Shown here piece by piece: positions 1 to 7,832 of a DNA stretch of 64,000 nucleotides. Every line of letters begins with the position of its first letter. Positions within the stretch are counted from its first letter, which is position 1. The stretch is from Clavibacter michiganensis (lineage in GTDB: Bacteria; Actinomycetota; Actinomycetes; Actinomycetales; Microbacteriaceae). The translations under genes and the position numbers were made by a program. Under the pieces are notes generated by a model that ran no database searches, was not told the origin of the DNA, and worked only from the letters and a program-made list of their open reading frames with translations. Location: contig NZ_CP080439.1 of NCBI RefSeq assembly GCF_021216655.1, positions 1-64,000 on the forward strand, read 5' to 3'.

Positions 1-562
1 CCGCGCGAAGGGAGTTCCCATGTGCGATCAGCACCACTGTCCGACCCAGGCGCAGTTCGGGCAAGACCTGCGCGACGAGGAAAGGCTGCACGCGCAAGAT
101 GACGTCCGCCAGCGCCTCGGTCCGCCGCACCGCTGCCCACGGCAGATTCCGCAGAGCCGGCGTACGCCGAAGACGCATCCAGGCTGTCACCGACATCCGC
201 GGGGGTCGGCCGGTGCGGGTCCGACGCACCGCGAAGAACCGCTCCTCGCCCAGGACCGTCCGCGCATGCGCTTTGGTCATCCCGGTCAGCGCACCGTAGT
301 TGCGCTCATTCAGCTCCCACCGCTGCTCGGTCCGCACGTCCAGGCCCAGCACATCCGTCACGACCTCCGCCGTGTGGATCGAGCGCTGCAGCGTGGAGGT
401 AAGGACCAGATCCGGCCGGATCCCCTGTCTCGCCATCGCAGATCCGGCGCGGCGCGCTTCCGCCACGCCTTGCCGCGTCAACGGGACGTCCTGCAAGCCC
501 GTGAAGATCCCGGCCGCGTTCGCAGTGCTCTCCCCGTGGCGCAGAAGCACCAGCAGGCCCAT
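1..562 (-). CDS. Histidine phosphatase / phosphoglycerate mutase family protein (3' end outside window)
   Basis: Branch-1 histidine phosphatase fold. The protein starts MGLLVLLRHGES, giving the RHGE phosphohistidine motif (His9). A dPGM-like signature follows (ELNERNYGALTG, about residues 82-93), and a second catalytic histidine lies in IAHGNS near the window edge. These motifs fit 2,3-bisphosphoglycerate-dependent phosphoglycerate mutase (3-phosphoglycerate to 2-phosphoglycerate in glycolysis) more than a generic phosphatase, but inserts in the middle make the substrate uncertain. About 187 codons are visible and the C-terminus is cut by the window. The ATG overlaps the stop of the upstream stress-protein gene by one base, so the two are probably translationally coupled. 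Confidence 0.85.
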   Translation of the reverse strand, partial: MGLLVLLRHGESTANAAGIFTGLQDVPLTRQGVAEARRAGSAMARQGIRPDLVLTSTLQRSIHTAEVVTDVLGLDVRTEQRWELNERNYGALTGMTKAHARTVLGEERFFAVRRTRTGRPPRMSVTAWMRLRRTPALRNLPWAAVRRTEALADVILRVQPFLVAQVLPELRLGRTVVLIAHGNSLRA

Positions 563-1068
563 CAGAGATCCTGCTGAGGCGGTGACGCGTGAAGTCCGAT
601 CGGGTCGGTCGGGATCACGAGCACCGGACGGTGCTGGTGGTGCACCAGCTGCGCGGCGACGGATCCCGAGAAGAACTCGGCGATGCGACGCGCTCCACTT
701 CGGCTACCGATGACCAGCATCGGCGCATCCCGCTGCTCCGCAGCCCTGATGAGCGCCCGGGCTGGGTCGCCGACTCCGGCCAGGAGCTCCACGGTTACTC
801 CCGCTCGCGCGGCCACGGCCCGCACTTCCTCTTCCTCTGAGGCGGACAGCGTCCTCGGGGCGGAGTCGTCGGTGTCGGAGTCCAACGGCTCGAGCATCTC
901 GGACCCGTCGTCCCGAGTCCCGGTATCCACGAACGCAGGATCGACGCTCACGCACACTAGAGACGAACCAAGGCGTGCGGCGTACGACGCGGCGACCTCA
1001 ACGACCCCAGATACGTATCCCGGTTGCAGACCGACCACGATGGGGCCGGTACCGACAGGCTCTGACAT
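562..1068 (-). CDS. Universal stress protein (UspA family)
   Basis: 168-residue single-domain Usp. The N-terminal strand is GPIVVGLQPG, and the C-terminal nucleotide-binding loop reads VIGSRSG, then GSVAAQLVHH, close to the ATP-binding Usp consensus although one loop glycine is a serine. Usp domains are cytoplasmic stress-tolerance proteins whose biochemical role is often unknown. The ATG follows GGGAGAGCG at Shine-Dalgarno distance. The gene ends at the start codon of the histidine phosphatase, so the two form an operon. The acidic stretch around residues 55-75 is longer than in most single-domain Usp proteins. Confidence 0.88.
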   Translation of the reverse strand: MSEPVGTGPIVVGLQPGYVSGVVEVAASYAARLGSSLVCVSVDPAFVDTGTRDDGSEMLEPLDSDTDDSAPRTLSASEEEEVRAVAARAGVTVELLAGVGDPARALIRAAEQRDAPMLVIGSRSGARRIAEFFSGSVAAQLVHHQHRPVLVIPTDPIGLHASPPQQDL

Positions 1069-1262
1069 CGCTCTCCCTATCTCGGGCGCGCCTAGCGCGA
1101 CCAGCTGAGATAGGGACTGTTGTCGACGAGCGTCGAAGTTGGATCCGGCAAGCCCCTCTGCCGGGTCGTGAGACCCCTCAAGTATGCACCTCTCACCCTG
1201 CGCATGCGCTCTTCACGATCCATCTCGGAAAGCTATTGCTTTTCAAGACACCATCGCCGACA

Positions 1263-1583
1263 TCAGGCCAGGGTGAGGAACAGCTTTTCGATCTCCTCGA
1301 TGGTGAGCTTCCGCGGTGACGGGGTATCGCCGTCGCCGGCATTTGCGTCGTCGTCGACGTCGTCGACCACGAGGCACTGCTGCATGGCCGTGGAGACGAT
1401 CGCGAAGCCGGCACGGTCCAGGGCGCTAGACACGGCGGCGAGCTGCGTCACGACGTCGCGGCAGTCGCCTCCGTTCTCGACGGCGGTGATGACACCGGCG
1501 AGCTGCCCCTGGGCGCGCTTGAGCCGATTGGCGATCTTCTTCATCGCGACGGCGTCGTGGAGCTGGCCGCTGTCGTCGCTCAT
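1263..1583 (-). CDS. CsoR/CstR-family (DUF156) transcriptional repressor, CstR-like
   Basis: 106 residues, all-helical DUF156 fold (MKKIANRLKRAQGQLAGV is the family signature). Of the copper-sensing Cys-His-Cys triad the two cysteines are present (Cys41, Cys70), but the histidine position four residues before Cys70 is Ala66. Loss of that histidine is typical of CstR, which senses persulfide by forming di- or trisulfide links rather than binding Cu(I). The neighbours, two rhodanese genes and a CoA-disulfide reductase, fit sulfur rather than copper control. The start overlaps the preceding rhodanese stop (ATGA). The likely operator lies at 3572-3587 in front of the operon. The 35-residue C-terminal tail is acidic and poorly conserved. 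Confidence 0.87.
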   Translation of the reverse strand: MSDDSGQLHDAVAMKKIANRLKRAQGQLAGVITAVENGGDCRDVVTQLAAVSSALDRAGFAIVSTAMQQCLVVDDVDDDANAGDGDTPSPRKLTIEEIEKLFLTLA

Positions 1584-1879
1584 GCGCGGTCGGTGGGCAG
1601 GTCGGCGTCGATCCAGGCGGAGGTGCCGCCCGTGACGTTGACGGCTTCGATGCCCTGGGCGGTGAGGGCTTCGGTCGCGCGGGCGCTACGGCCTCCGGAC
1701 TGGCAGATGACGTGCACGGGCCGGTCGGTGGGGATCTCGTCGATGCGTGCGTCGAGCTCGGACAGGGGGACGTTGATTGCCGTACGGGCGTGGCCGTCGG
1801 CGTATTCGTCGGCCTCGCGCACGTCGATGATGGTGGCGCCCGTGGATGTGGCGAGTTCGTGGACGGTGATGTTGTTCAT
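1580..1879 (-). CDS. Single-domain rhodanese (sulfurtransferase)
   Basis: 99 residues, one rhodanese domain. The active-site loop is CQSGGR, with the catalytic cysteine carrying a persulfide, and the upstream IIDVREADEYADGH motif is the usual rhodanese N-terminal signature. It would move sulfane sulfur from persulfides or thiosulfate to an acceptor thiol. The start follows AGAGAGAA, and the stop overlaps the start of the CstR-like regulator by four bases. It lies just downstream of the CoA-disulfide reductase-rhodanese fusion, so the operon encodes two rhodanese domains plus their regulator. Confidence 0.92.
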   Translation of the reverse strand: MNNITVHELATSTGATIIDVREADEYADGHARTAINVPLSELDARIDEIPTDRPVHVICQSGGRSARATEALTAQGIEAVNVTGGTSAWIDADLPTDRA

Positions 1880-1896
1880 GGGTTCTCTCTTCTCGG

Positions 1897-3561
1897 TCAG
1901 GCCGCGACCGCGGCCGTGTCGGTGGTGATGGTGGTGGATGCGGTCCCGGCCTGCCAGGTGAGCCAGCCGCCGTCGAGGTTGCGGACGTCGTGCCCGAGCT
2001 GCGTGAGCAGGCGCGCGGCGGTGTGTCCGCGCTGTCCGACCTGGCAGTGCACGACCAGGGGGCCCGCGGGGAGCTCTTCGTGGCGTGCTCGGAGCTCGTC
2101 CAGAGGCAGAGAGACGGCGCCGGGGATCGCGGCGGTCGCGTGCTCGCCGGTCGTGCGCACGTCCACCAGGGTCGCCCCGGCGGCGACGGCGTCCTCGAGC
2201 TCGTGCCACTGGATGGAGCGGGTGGTGCCGGTGGCGGCGTTCTCGGCGACGTAGCCGAGGAGGTTCACGGGGTCCTTCGCGGATCCGTACTGCGGCGCGT
2301 ACGCCAGCTCGAGCCGCGACAGTGCGGATGCGGTGAGCCCGGCGGTCATGGCGACCGCGATCACGTCCAGGCGCTTGTCGACGCCGTCGCGGCCGATGAT
2401 CTGCGCACCGAGGATCCGGTCGTCGTCCGGGTCGACGAGGAGCTTGATCGCCATATGCTGCGCACCCGGGTAGTAGCCCGCGTGCGAGGCGGGGTGCGTG
2501 TGGATGATCCGGTGGGGCCGCCCCTCCGCGACGAGGCGCTTCTCGTTCCACCCGACGAGCCCGACGGTGAGGCCGAGGAGGCCGAGGATCGCGGTCCCGA
2601 GGGCGGGCGCGGCGTCGGTCGTCGCGGCGCCGGCGATGTCGTCGGCCGCCGCTCGCCCGTGCCGGTTGGCGAGTCCCGCCATGGTCACCAGCGTCGGGGT
2701 GCCGTCGATGTGGTCGATCTTCTCCACGCCGTCCCCGACCGCCCAGATCGACGGGTCGCTCGTGCGCTGACGAGCGTCGACGGCGATGCCGCCGCTCGGG
2801 CCGAGACGCAGACTGGCTGCCTCAGCTAAGCCTGTCTCGGGGTGGACGCCGGCGGCCTGGATCACCAGGTCGGCCCGCACGCGCGTGCCGTCGTCGAGGT
2901 CTACGTGCCCGTCCGCGGCGCCGGTGACGGTCGTGCCGGTCCGGACGTCCACGCCCGCGGCCTCCAGGGCCTCGCGGACGGGGGCGGCCATCTCCGGATC
3001 CAGCGGCGAGAGCACCTGTTGCCCGCGCTGCACGAGCGTCACGTGGACACCGCGGGCGAGGAGGTTCTCGACCCCCTCGAGCCCGATGAAACCGGCACCG
3101 ACCACGACGGCGTGCGCGTCGGTAGTAACGTTGAGGAGGGCCATGATGCGGTCCACGTCCTCCACGCTGCGCAGGGTGGAGGAGGGGACGCCGCCATCGG
3201 TCCCGCCGGGCGCGGCGCCGGCGCCCGCCGCGATGACCAGGTCGTCGTACACGACCGTGTCGACGGTGCCCGCGTCGAGATCGCGCACCGCGACGGTCTT
3301 CGCGCCCGCGTCGATGCCGACGACCTCGTGCCGCACCCGCACGTCGAGACGGAAGCGCGCCGCGAGCGACTCGGGGGTCTGCAGCAGAAGCGACGCCCTC
3401 TCCGGGATCACGCCGCCGACGTAGTACGGGAGTCCGCAGTTCGCGAACGACACGTACGCGCCGCGCTCGAACACGAGGATCTCGCGCTCCTCGTCCAGTC
3501 GACGCAGCCGCGTCGCCGCCGACATCCCGCCGGCCACTCCTCCGATGATCACTGTCCTCAT
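1897..3561 (-). CDS. cdr: CoA-disulfide reductase with C-terminal rhodanese domain
   Basis: 554 residues. The N-terminal Rossmann motif is VIIGGVAGGMSAA. The single redox cysteine is Cys42 in SFANCGLPYY, the hallmark of CoADR, NADH oxidase and persulfide reductases. A second NAD-binding motif (VVVGAGFIGLE), a dimerisation domain and a C-terminal rhodanese domain (about 450-554, loop CQVGQR) follow. Fusions of this type reduce CoA-persulfide and polysulfide with NAD(P)H. The start is the first ATG after the operator-bearing promoter. Longer reading frames upstream would translate through the palindrome and are unlikely. First gene of the sulfur operon. Confidence 0.92.
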   Translation of the reverse strand: MRTVIIGGVAGGMSAATRLRRLDEEREILVFERGAYVSFANCGLPYYVGGVIPERASLLLQTPESLAARFRLDVRVRHEVVGIDAGAKTVAVRDLDAGTVDTVVYDDLVIAAGAGAAPGGTDGGVPSSTLRSVEDVDRIMALLNVTTDAHAVVVGAGFIGLEGVENLLARGVHVTLVQRGQQVLSPLDPEMAAPVREALEAAGVDVRTGTTVTGAADGHVDLDDGTRVRADLVIQAAGVHPETGLAEAASLRLGPSGGIAVDARQRTSDPSIWAVGDGVEKIDHIDGTPTLVTMAGLANRHGRAAADDIAGAATTDAAPALGTAILGLLGLTVGLVGWNEKRLVAEGRPHRIIHTHPASHAGYYPGAQHMAIKLLVDPDDDRILGAQIIGRDGVDKRLDVIAVAMTAGLTASALSRLELAYAPQYGSAKDPVNLLGYVAENAATGTTRSIQWHELEDAVAAGATLVDVRTTGEHATAAIPGAVSLPLDELRARHEELPAGPLVVHCQVGQRGHTAARLLTQLGHDVRNLDGGWLTWQAGTASTTITTDTAAVAA

Positions 3562-3571
3562 GGCGTCAACT

Positions 3572-3587
3572 ATACCCCTGGGGGTAT
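3572..3587. promoter_or_regulatory. CsoR/CstR-type operator palindrome
   Basis: Perfect inverted repeat ATACCCC-TG-GGGGTAT, 11 bp upstream of the reductase ATG and about 50 bp upstream of the divergent small gene. The G/C-tract palindrome flanked by TA matches the operators known for CsoR and CstR repressors, and the regulator is encoded in the same operon. One bound tetramer could control both divergent transcripts. Confidence 0.85.
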
Positions 3588-3636
3588 CATTCGTAGTGTG
3601 CTGCGACTGCAGCAGGCGATGAACAGGAGGAACGAG

Positions 3637-3804
3637 ATGTGTCGACGGGTGACATGCCGAGTGTGTGGGAAGAAGGACTGGGCGGGGTGCGGCCAGCACG
3701 TCGACCAGGTCATGCGTGGAGTTCCGCGCGCCGACCGGTGCCAAGGCCACCCGAAGGCTGAGTCACGTGGCGGGTTGCTTTCAAGGCTCTTCGGCCGCGG
3801 CTAA
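3637..3804 (+). CDS. Small Cys-rich (zinc-ribbon-like) protein next to CstR operon
   Basis: 55 residues starting MCRRVTCRVCGKKDWAGCG. Five cysteines fall within the first 35 residues (C2, C7, C10, C18, then one in RCQGH), plus a conserved-looking HVDQVMRGVP segment. The spacing suggests metal or sulfur binding. I recall similar short proteins next to actinobacterial CsoR-type regulators but know of no assigned function. A perfect AGGAGG lies six bases before the ATG. Divergent from the sulfur operon and sharing its operator, so it is probably induced with it. The C-terminal 15 residues are basic and Gly-rich. Confidence 0.75.
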   Translation: MCRRVTCRVCGKKDWAGCGQHVDQVMRGVPRADRCQGHPKAESRGGLLSRLFGRG

Positions 3805-3909
3805 ACGCGCCCACTTAGCTCCGACGAGAACGCCATCGTCTGCGCAGTCCTACCCGCGCAACTGACATATGCCGCCACCAGAACACCGCCATCCAGCGGC
3901 ACGAGTCAC

Positions 3910-3938
3910 ACCACCTTCCTGAGACGCATGGATCCGCG
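3910..3938 (+). repeat. 29-bp direct repeat, left copy
   Basis: 26 of 29 bases match 63322-63350 in the same orientation: ACCACCT-N-CCTGAGACGCAT-N-G-N-TCCGCG. The right copy sits upstream of a transposon resolvase gene. The left copy lies in a 231-bp non-coding gap with no recombinase beside it. It may be a remnant res site or transposon end. Confidence 0.6.
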
Positions 3939-4035
3939 GATGGTGCCCGGCGTCTCGGTGGTCCGGGGAGGGATCGGCTATAGAGACAACTGACGTGATG
4001 AAAGTGGCGGCCAGCCGCACGATCCCAAGCGGGAG

Positions 4036-4344
4036 TTACTCTCCCCAGTGGAAGCCGCGGTACGTACTTCGTACGTTGAAGCGACGGCCGTCCTTTCGGC
4101 GTTGCATGAAGCCGGCGATCGTGTCGATGTCGTTCGGCTTCATACCCAGTTCACGGCATCTTGCGCGCAGCTGTTCGACCGTGACGCCTTGCCATCGAGT
4201 CGGTCGGTTCATCATGTCGGCCTTGAGCTTGTCTTCTTCGTTCCACTTCAGGCCGCTCGAGTTGCCGGCCGACCAGCCCGCGACGCTCTGCAAGATGGCG
4301 TCGACATCGTCGGGAAGGTCGAATGGCTCGACCGTAGGTGTCAA
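4036..4344 (-). CDS. Hypothetical protein
   Basis: About 102 residues. It ends with a Trp/Tyr/Arg-rich tail (STYRGFHWGE), and the centre (VTVEQLRARCRELGMKPND) could form a short helix-turn-helix-like hairpin. The only start in frame is a TTG with no clear ribosome site, and the frame stays open upstream to a stop near 4400, so the 5' end is doubtful. Codon bias fits a real gene. No family recognised. Confidence 0.4.
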   Translation of the reverse strand: MTPTVEPFDLPDDVDAILQSVAGWSAGNSSGLKWNEEDKLKADMMNRPTRWQGVTVEQLRARCRELGMKPNDIDTIAGFMQRRKDGRRFNVRSTYRGFHWGE

Positions 4345-4398
4345 TCCGGAGAGAACGGTCTGGTTCGGTAGAAGTAGATCGGGCGATGCCTCGATGAC

Positions 4399-4788
4399 CT
4401 AGTCGGCCGTGGAAAGTTCACCCCATTCGATGACGACCAACGCCGCAGCGTCGGCGTCCCACAGATCGTTCAGGTGCTGGCGGTCGGGCCACGCATGAAC
4501 GACTCGGCGGCCGGCCAGTGTGCCCACCGAGAGGCCGCGCCAGGTGAGGTGCGTCGTTCCGGGGGTGGTGACCGCGCGCTTCAACCACCCAGCAGGAACA
4601 TCCCGGCGCGGTGTGACGATGACCAGCGGTGCTCGGCCCTGGGCAGCGATCCAAGCCAGCGCTCTGGTGGTTTGCGCATCGCGTGAGTCGCCGTCTCCCA
4701 GCCTCGACAACGCGACCGGGTATTCGTAGGCATCAGACACGTTGCACCTCAACTCTCGTGTCAGCAGGGTACGAAGAGCCTCCGACAC
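4399..4788 (-). CDS. Hypothetical protein
   Basis: 129 residues, GTG start. The Shine-Dalgarno GGGAGGG overlaps the stop of the upstream membrane-protein gene, so the two genes are coupled. The predicted alternation of strands and helices (ARALAWIAAQGRAPLVIVTP, then LVVIEWGEL near the C-terminus) suggests a small alpha/beta domain. No catalytic motif or family recognised. Confidence 0.55.
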   Translation of the reverse strand: MSEALRTLLTRELRCNVSDAYEYPVALSRLGDGDSRDAQTTRALAWIAAQGRAPLVIVTPRRDVPAGWLKRAVTTPGTTHLTWRGLSVGTLAGRRVVHAWPDRQHLNDLWDADAAALVVIEWGELSTAD

Positions 4789-4790
4789 GC

Positions 4791-5009
4791 TTACCCTCCC
4801 TTGCCGCTGCTTGTGCTTTTACTCGCTGTGAGTCGGTCCACGATGTGACGGGCTGCCTCCGCCCGCGCGGGGCGGCCGGAGGCGAAGCAGATTGCGACCA
4901 GCCCGAAGAGAGCTATGACGACCGTCTGTCGCGAGAGCAAGAGGACGATGAGCATGATCGTCCCCGGGACGTAGGGCATGGCTGCCGTGAGCATCGACCA
5001 GAAGTTCAT
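4791..5009 (-). CDS. Small membrane protein
   Basis: 72 residues with one long or two short membrane segments (about residues 8-45, including IMLIVLLLSRQTVVIALFGL) and a basic, Ser/Lys-rich cytoplasmic tail. The ATG is followed by a normal coding start. It ends three bases before the GTG of the downstream hypothetical gene, so they share a transcript. Function unknown. Confidence 0.5.
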   Translation of the reverse strand: MNFWSMLTAAMPYVPGTIMLIVLLLSRQTVVIALFGLVAICFASGRPARAEAARHIVDRLTASKSTSSGKGG

Positions 5010-5272
5010 TTTCGCCTCCAGAACCAGACGCTGACCCCTGCGTGTCGGCGCCGATCAGGTCAGCGTTGCGAACTCATCTGGGGGTGCTGGCGCGAGGACG
5101 ACCTGTTGATGTCGAGGGACAGGCAGGGAACGCAGGTTCCATGCTTGGCCTGCGACGGGAGGTCCTGGCCTTCCGCTCTCGGCTAGTGAGCTCGAAGCGG
5201 TACCGAGGGGGTCCGGTTCCTGCATGGCAGGCTCCGTAATCGGCGTAAAACTGCGGGGGCGCCATGGCGCTC

Positions 5273-5431
5273 TTAAACCCGGATGGCAAACGCACGGCGT
5301 TCACCGGTGTCCGTGGCGGACATGCCCGTGAGGGCGACTGGCTTCTGCGTCCCGTGTCGGTTCGCTTGGCCACCCTCAGTATACCTGCGGTCGCTGTGAT
5401 CGGCCCAGTTCGAGAAGCGTGCGTGCGCCAT
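5273..5431 (-). CDS. Possible small protein
   Basis: 52 residues starting MAHARFSNWADHSDRRY and ending RRAFAIRV. Charged and Gln/Thr-rich, no membrane segment. No convincing ribosome site and no known family. It is the only plausible gene in the 508-bp gap from 5010 to 5517. The rest of that gap shows no other structure. Confidence 0.3.
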   Translation of the reverse strand: MAHARFSNWADHSDRRYTEGGQANRHGTQKPVALTGMSATDTGERRAFAIRV

Positions 5432-5517
5432 GTTCGCGAGCCGGTATCCGCTTGGTCGGCATGACGCGTGCCCGCGACGGATCCCCTGCCGGACACCCCA
5501 ATCCGTAGGCTGATGCC

Positions 5518-6513
5518 GTGCTGCACCTGCTTGTTGACACCTCCACTTACCTTGACCTTGCCAAGCGCCGAGACGGGCAACGGTGGATCGTTGCGCTGCG
5601 GGTACTGATCCATCAAGGAAAAGTGAAGCTCTTGGTCCCGCGAGTAGTCATTGAGGAGTACGACCGCAACGAAGCTCGCGTGCAGACCGCGATGACGTCG
5701 AGCATCGCGTCACGGTTCAAGGAGATTCGCCACGATCTCGTGACCTACGGCAGCGACGACGATGCTCACGCCATCGAGGTCATCGAGGACCTCAGTCGAC
5801 ACCTCCCACTCGTCGGCGCGATGACAACCAGGAACTTCGAGGAGCTGCGGGAACTCCTCATGGCCGGCCAGATCGTTGAGCCTTCGAGGGTCGAGATGAG
5901 CCGCGTCGTGGGGCGCGGATTGAAGAAGGCTGCGCCCTTCCACAGCGGGAAGAACAGCGTCGCGGACGCCGTCATCCTCGAGCTCTACCGGACTGCGACG
6001 CAGGCAGCGGACCTCGCGGTGTACCCGCACGCGTTCGTCACCACCAACCACACCGACTTCTCTCAGGCGAATGGTGATCGGCGAGAGCCACACAGCGACA
6101 TCGCGGATGCGTTCGACGAAGTGGGAAGCCGCTACGCCCTCGGGGTGGACGGCCTCGACACTGTCCTGCGCGACCACTTCGGTGAAGAGCTAGCGGAGCT
6201 CCTTGAGGAGACCGACTTCCAAGAAGAGCCCCGCCGTCTAGACGAGATCGTCACCGCAGAGACTGAGATGTTCGACCGCATCTGGTACCACCGGTCGTTG
6301 CAGCACGACTACCGTGCCGAACGGGATGGCGACGCGGCGGAGCTCCAACGCCACGGGGCCATCGCCGGCCCCGCCCGCGAGCGCGTCGAGACCGCCTACA
6401 CGGAGCCCGGGCAACTCGGCCCGTACACGGACTTCGAACTCGGCATGCTCCACGGAAAGCTCAGCGCCCTGCGATGGGTGCTCGGCAGCGAGTGGGACTT
6501 CCTGGACACCTGA
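5518..6513 (+). CDS. PIN-domain protein (DUF4935-like)
   Basis: 331 residues, GTG start. The N-terminal PIN motif LLVDTSTYLDLAKR has its first acidic residue at Asp7. Later acidic motifs are VADAVILELYR and the terminal-strand motif FVTTNHTDFS, so the metal-binding residues of a PIN ribonuclease seem present. The C-terminal 120 residues are helical and acidic with no assigned domain. PIN proteins are Mg2+-dependent ribonucleases found in toxins, RNA processing and defence. With no small antitoxin gene adjoining, a VapC-like toxin is less likely than a stand-alone or defence nuclease. The HIRAN-domain gene follows 97 bp downstream on the same strand. Confidence 0.75.
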   Translation: MLHLLVDTSTYLDLAKRRDGQRWIVALRVLIHQGKVKLLVPRVVIEEYDRNEARVQTAMTSSIASRFKEIRHDLVTYGSDDDAHAIEVIEDLSRHLPLVGAMTTRNFEELRELLMAGQIVEPSRVEMSRVVGRGLKKAAPFHSGKNSVADAVILELYRTATQAADLAVYPHAFVTTNHTDFSQANGDRREPHSDIADAFDEVGSRYALGVDGLDTVLRDHFGEELAELLEETDFQEEPRRLDEIVTAETEMFDRIWYHRSLQHDYRAERDGDAAELQRHGAIAGPARERVETAYTEPGQLGPYTDFELGMLHGKLSALRWVLGSEWDFLDT

Positions 6514-6610
6514 CCCACGCCACACGAACCGATCCCTCGCGATATGACCCTGAGGTGGTCAGTTCGCGTGGTGATGGTGCGTCCGTTGCGGGCGATGTCA
6601 TGATGAGGAA

Positions 6611-7423
6611 ATGGGATTCCTTGATCGTGTGTTCGGCCGTTCCATTGGGCAATCTGCTGTCGATGATGGCGTGGAAGGCCTGGCCAAGCTAAGTGGAACA
6701 ACTACGACGTGCCGGGCTGCCATCACTGCGCTCGTGGAGCGGCACGGCACGGCGGACGGTGGGTATCTCGAGCTACCGGCGTCGCTCCAGCGTGAGCCGA
6801 ACAACCCTGTCGACCGCAACGCGGTTGCCGTCATGGTCGAGGGGGAGCGCGTGGGGTATCTCCCCGGATTCTCGACGCCGGCGGCCCAACTCTCCACGGT
6901 CGGTTCACGGCCCGCCCGCGTGCAGATCTTCACGGAAGTGCTCCCGAAGGGTCTCCGCGCCGAGGCATGGGTGTGGATCGGCGCCCGAAGCCCTCAGTGG
7001 GACTGGTCGGAGTCGAAGCGCCCGCCGATGTCATCGAAAGCGAAGGCTGAGGCCGAGCACGCTGAACGGCGGAACTCGATCCGCGAGGGACTGAACAGTG
7101 ACGATGCCCGCGCTCAAGAGCTCCGGGCGGGCATGGTCAACGGCGTGCACTTCCTCGAACTCGTTGAACCGATCAAGCAGTTGAAGCGCGAGGGCCGCCT
7201 CGAGGAGGCGCTGGTGCTCTGCTACGCCGCGATCGAAGGCGCGGAAGGCGGGCGCGCCGGCCGGGAGCCTGCGCCCGCGTACACGGAGCACGCAGCGATC
7301 ATCCTTCGGAAGCTCGGACGCAAGGAGGAGGAAGTTCTGGTCCTGAAGCGATGGCTTGCGCTCTGCCCGCTGGAGCACCGTGACGGTAGTCGGATCGGGC
7401 AACGGCTCGCCAAGCTGGGCTGA
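6611..7423 (+). CDS. HIRAN-domain protein with TPR-like C-terminus
   Basis: 270 residues. Residues about 30-105 carry a HIRAN signature (LQREPNNPVDRNAVAV, then GERVGYLPG), a fold linked to DNA-end recognition and found fused to helicases and nucleases. After a charged linker, residues about 170-270 contain two helical pairs resembling tetratricopeptide repeats (REGRLEEALVLCYAAI, RKEEEVLVLKRWLALCP). ATG with a weak AGGA upstream. It follows the PIN-domain gene, so the pair may act on nucleic acid together; that link is inferred from position only. Confidence 0.75.
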   Translation: MGFLDRVFGRSIGQSAVDDGVEGLAKLSGTTTTCRAAITALVERHGTADGGYLELPASLQREPNNPVDRNAVAVMVEGERVGYLPGFSTPAAQLSTVGSRPARVQIFTEVLPKGLRAEAWVWIGARSPQWDWSESKRPPMSSKAKAEAEHAERRNSIREGLNSDDARAQELRAGMVNGVHFLELVEPIKQLKREGRLEEALVLCYAAIEGAEGGRAGREPAPAYTEHAAIILRKLGRKEEEVLVLKRWLALCPLEHRDGSRIGQRLAKLG

Positions 7424-7499
7424 GTGGGGTCCACGCCAGGGGAGGGCGGGCAGAACGCTCCCTGCGGCCTTCGCGTCCGGCCAAGAGCCTCAATCGGAC

Positions 7500-7513
7500 A
7501 TAATAATTATTAT
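7500..7513. repeat. AT-only perfect palindrome
   Basis: ATAATAATTATTAT, perfectly symmetric and made only of A and T in a region around 60-65% GC, followed at once by a CGGAGGT sequence. It sits in the 409-bp gap before pat-1, where I see no convincing gene. It may be a regulatory site or promoter element. Confidence 0.5.
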
Positions 7514-7832
7514 CGGAGGTTCTCTCACGTTGTCGAGTGTGGCCGCCGAGGGGCGCAAGGAGAGGCGTCGGAGGAGGGACGCACTCCATCCTGACCTTTC
7601 CGGGCCATGCCCGTTGAGATTACCCACAGGGCGTTAGCGGCACCAAGGTGCGAAGATCTCGGTTCGTTCGTAGGAGTGCCACGTCCGCTCCGTCGGTTGG
7701 AGAGTTTGGCGAGGGAGTGCCTCTATCATTATAACGTCACACGGTCTATGCCGTTTTATCGTGACGGTCTCACGCCGACCTGGGCTTGTATCTGTGGAGA
7801 GTGCACGCTCGTCGCCTGTTCCGGGCGCTACT

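Noticed and set aside
7521..7637. Short open frame starting TTG after CGGAGGT near 7530
   Set aside because: About 35 codons of Arg-rich sequence without similarity; the GGAGGT could be chance in this GC-rich DNA.
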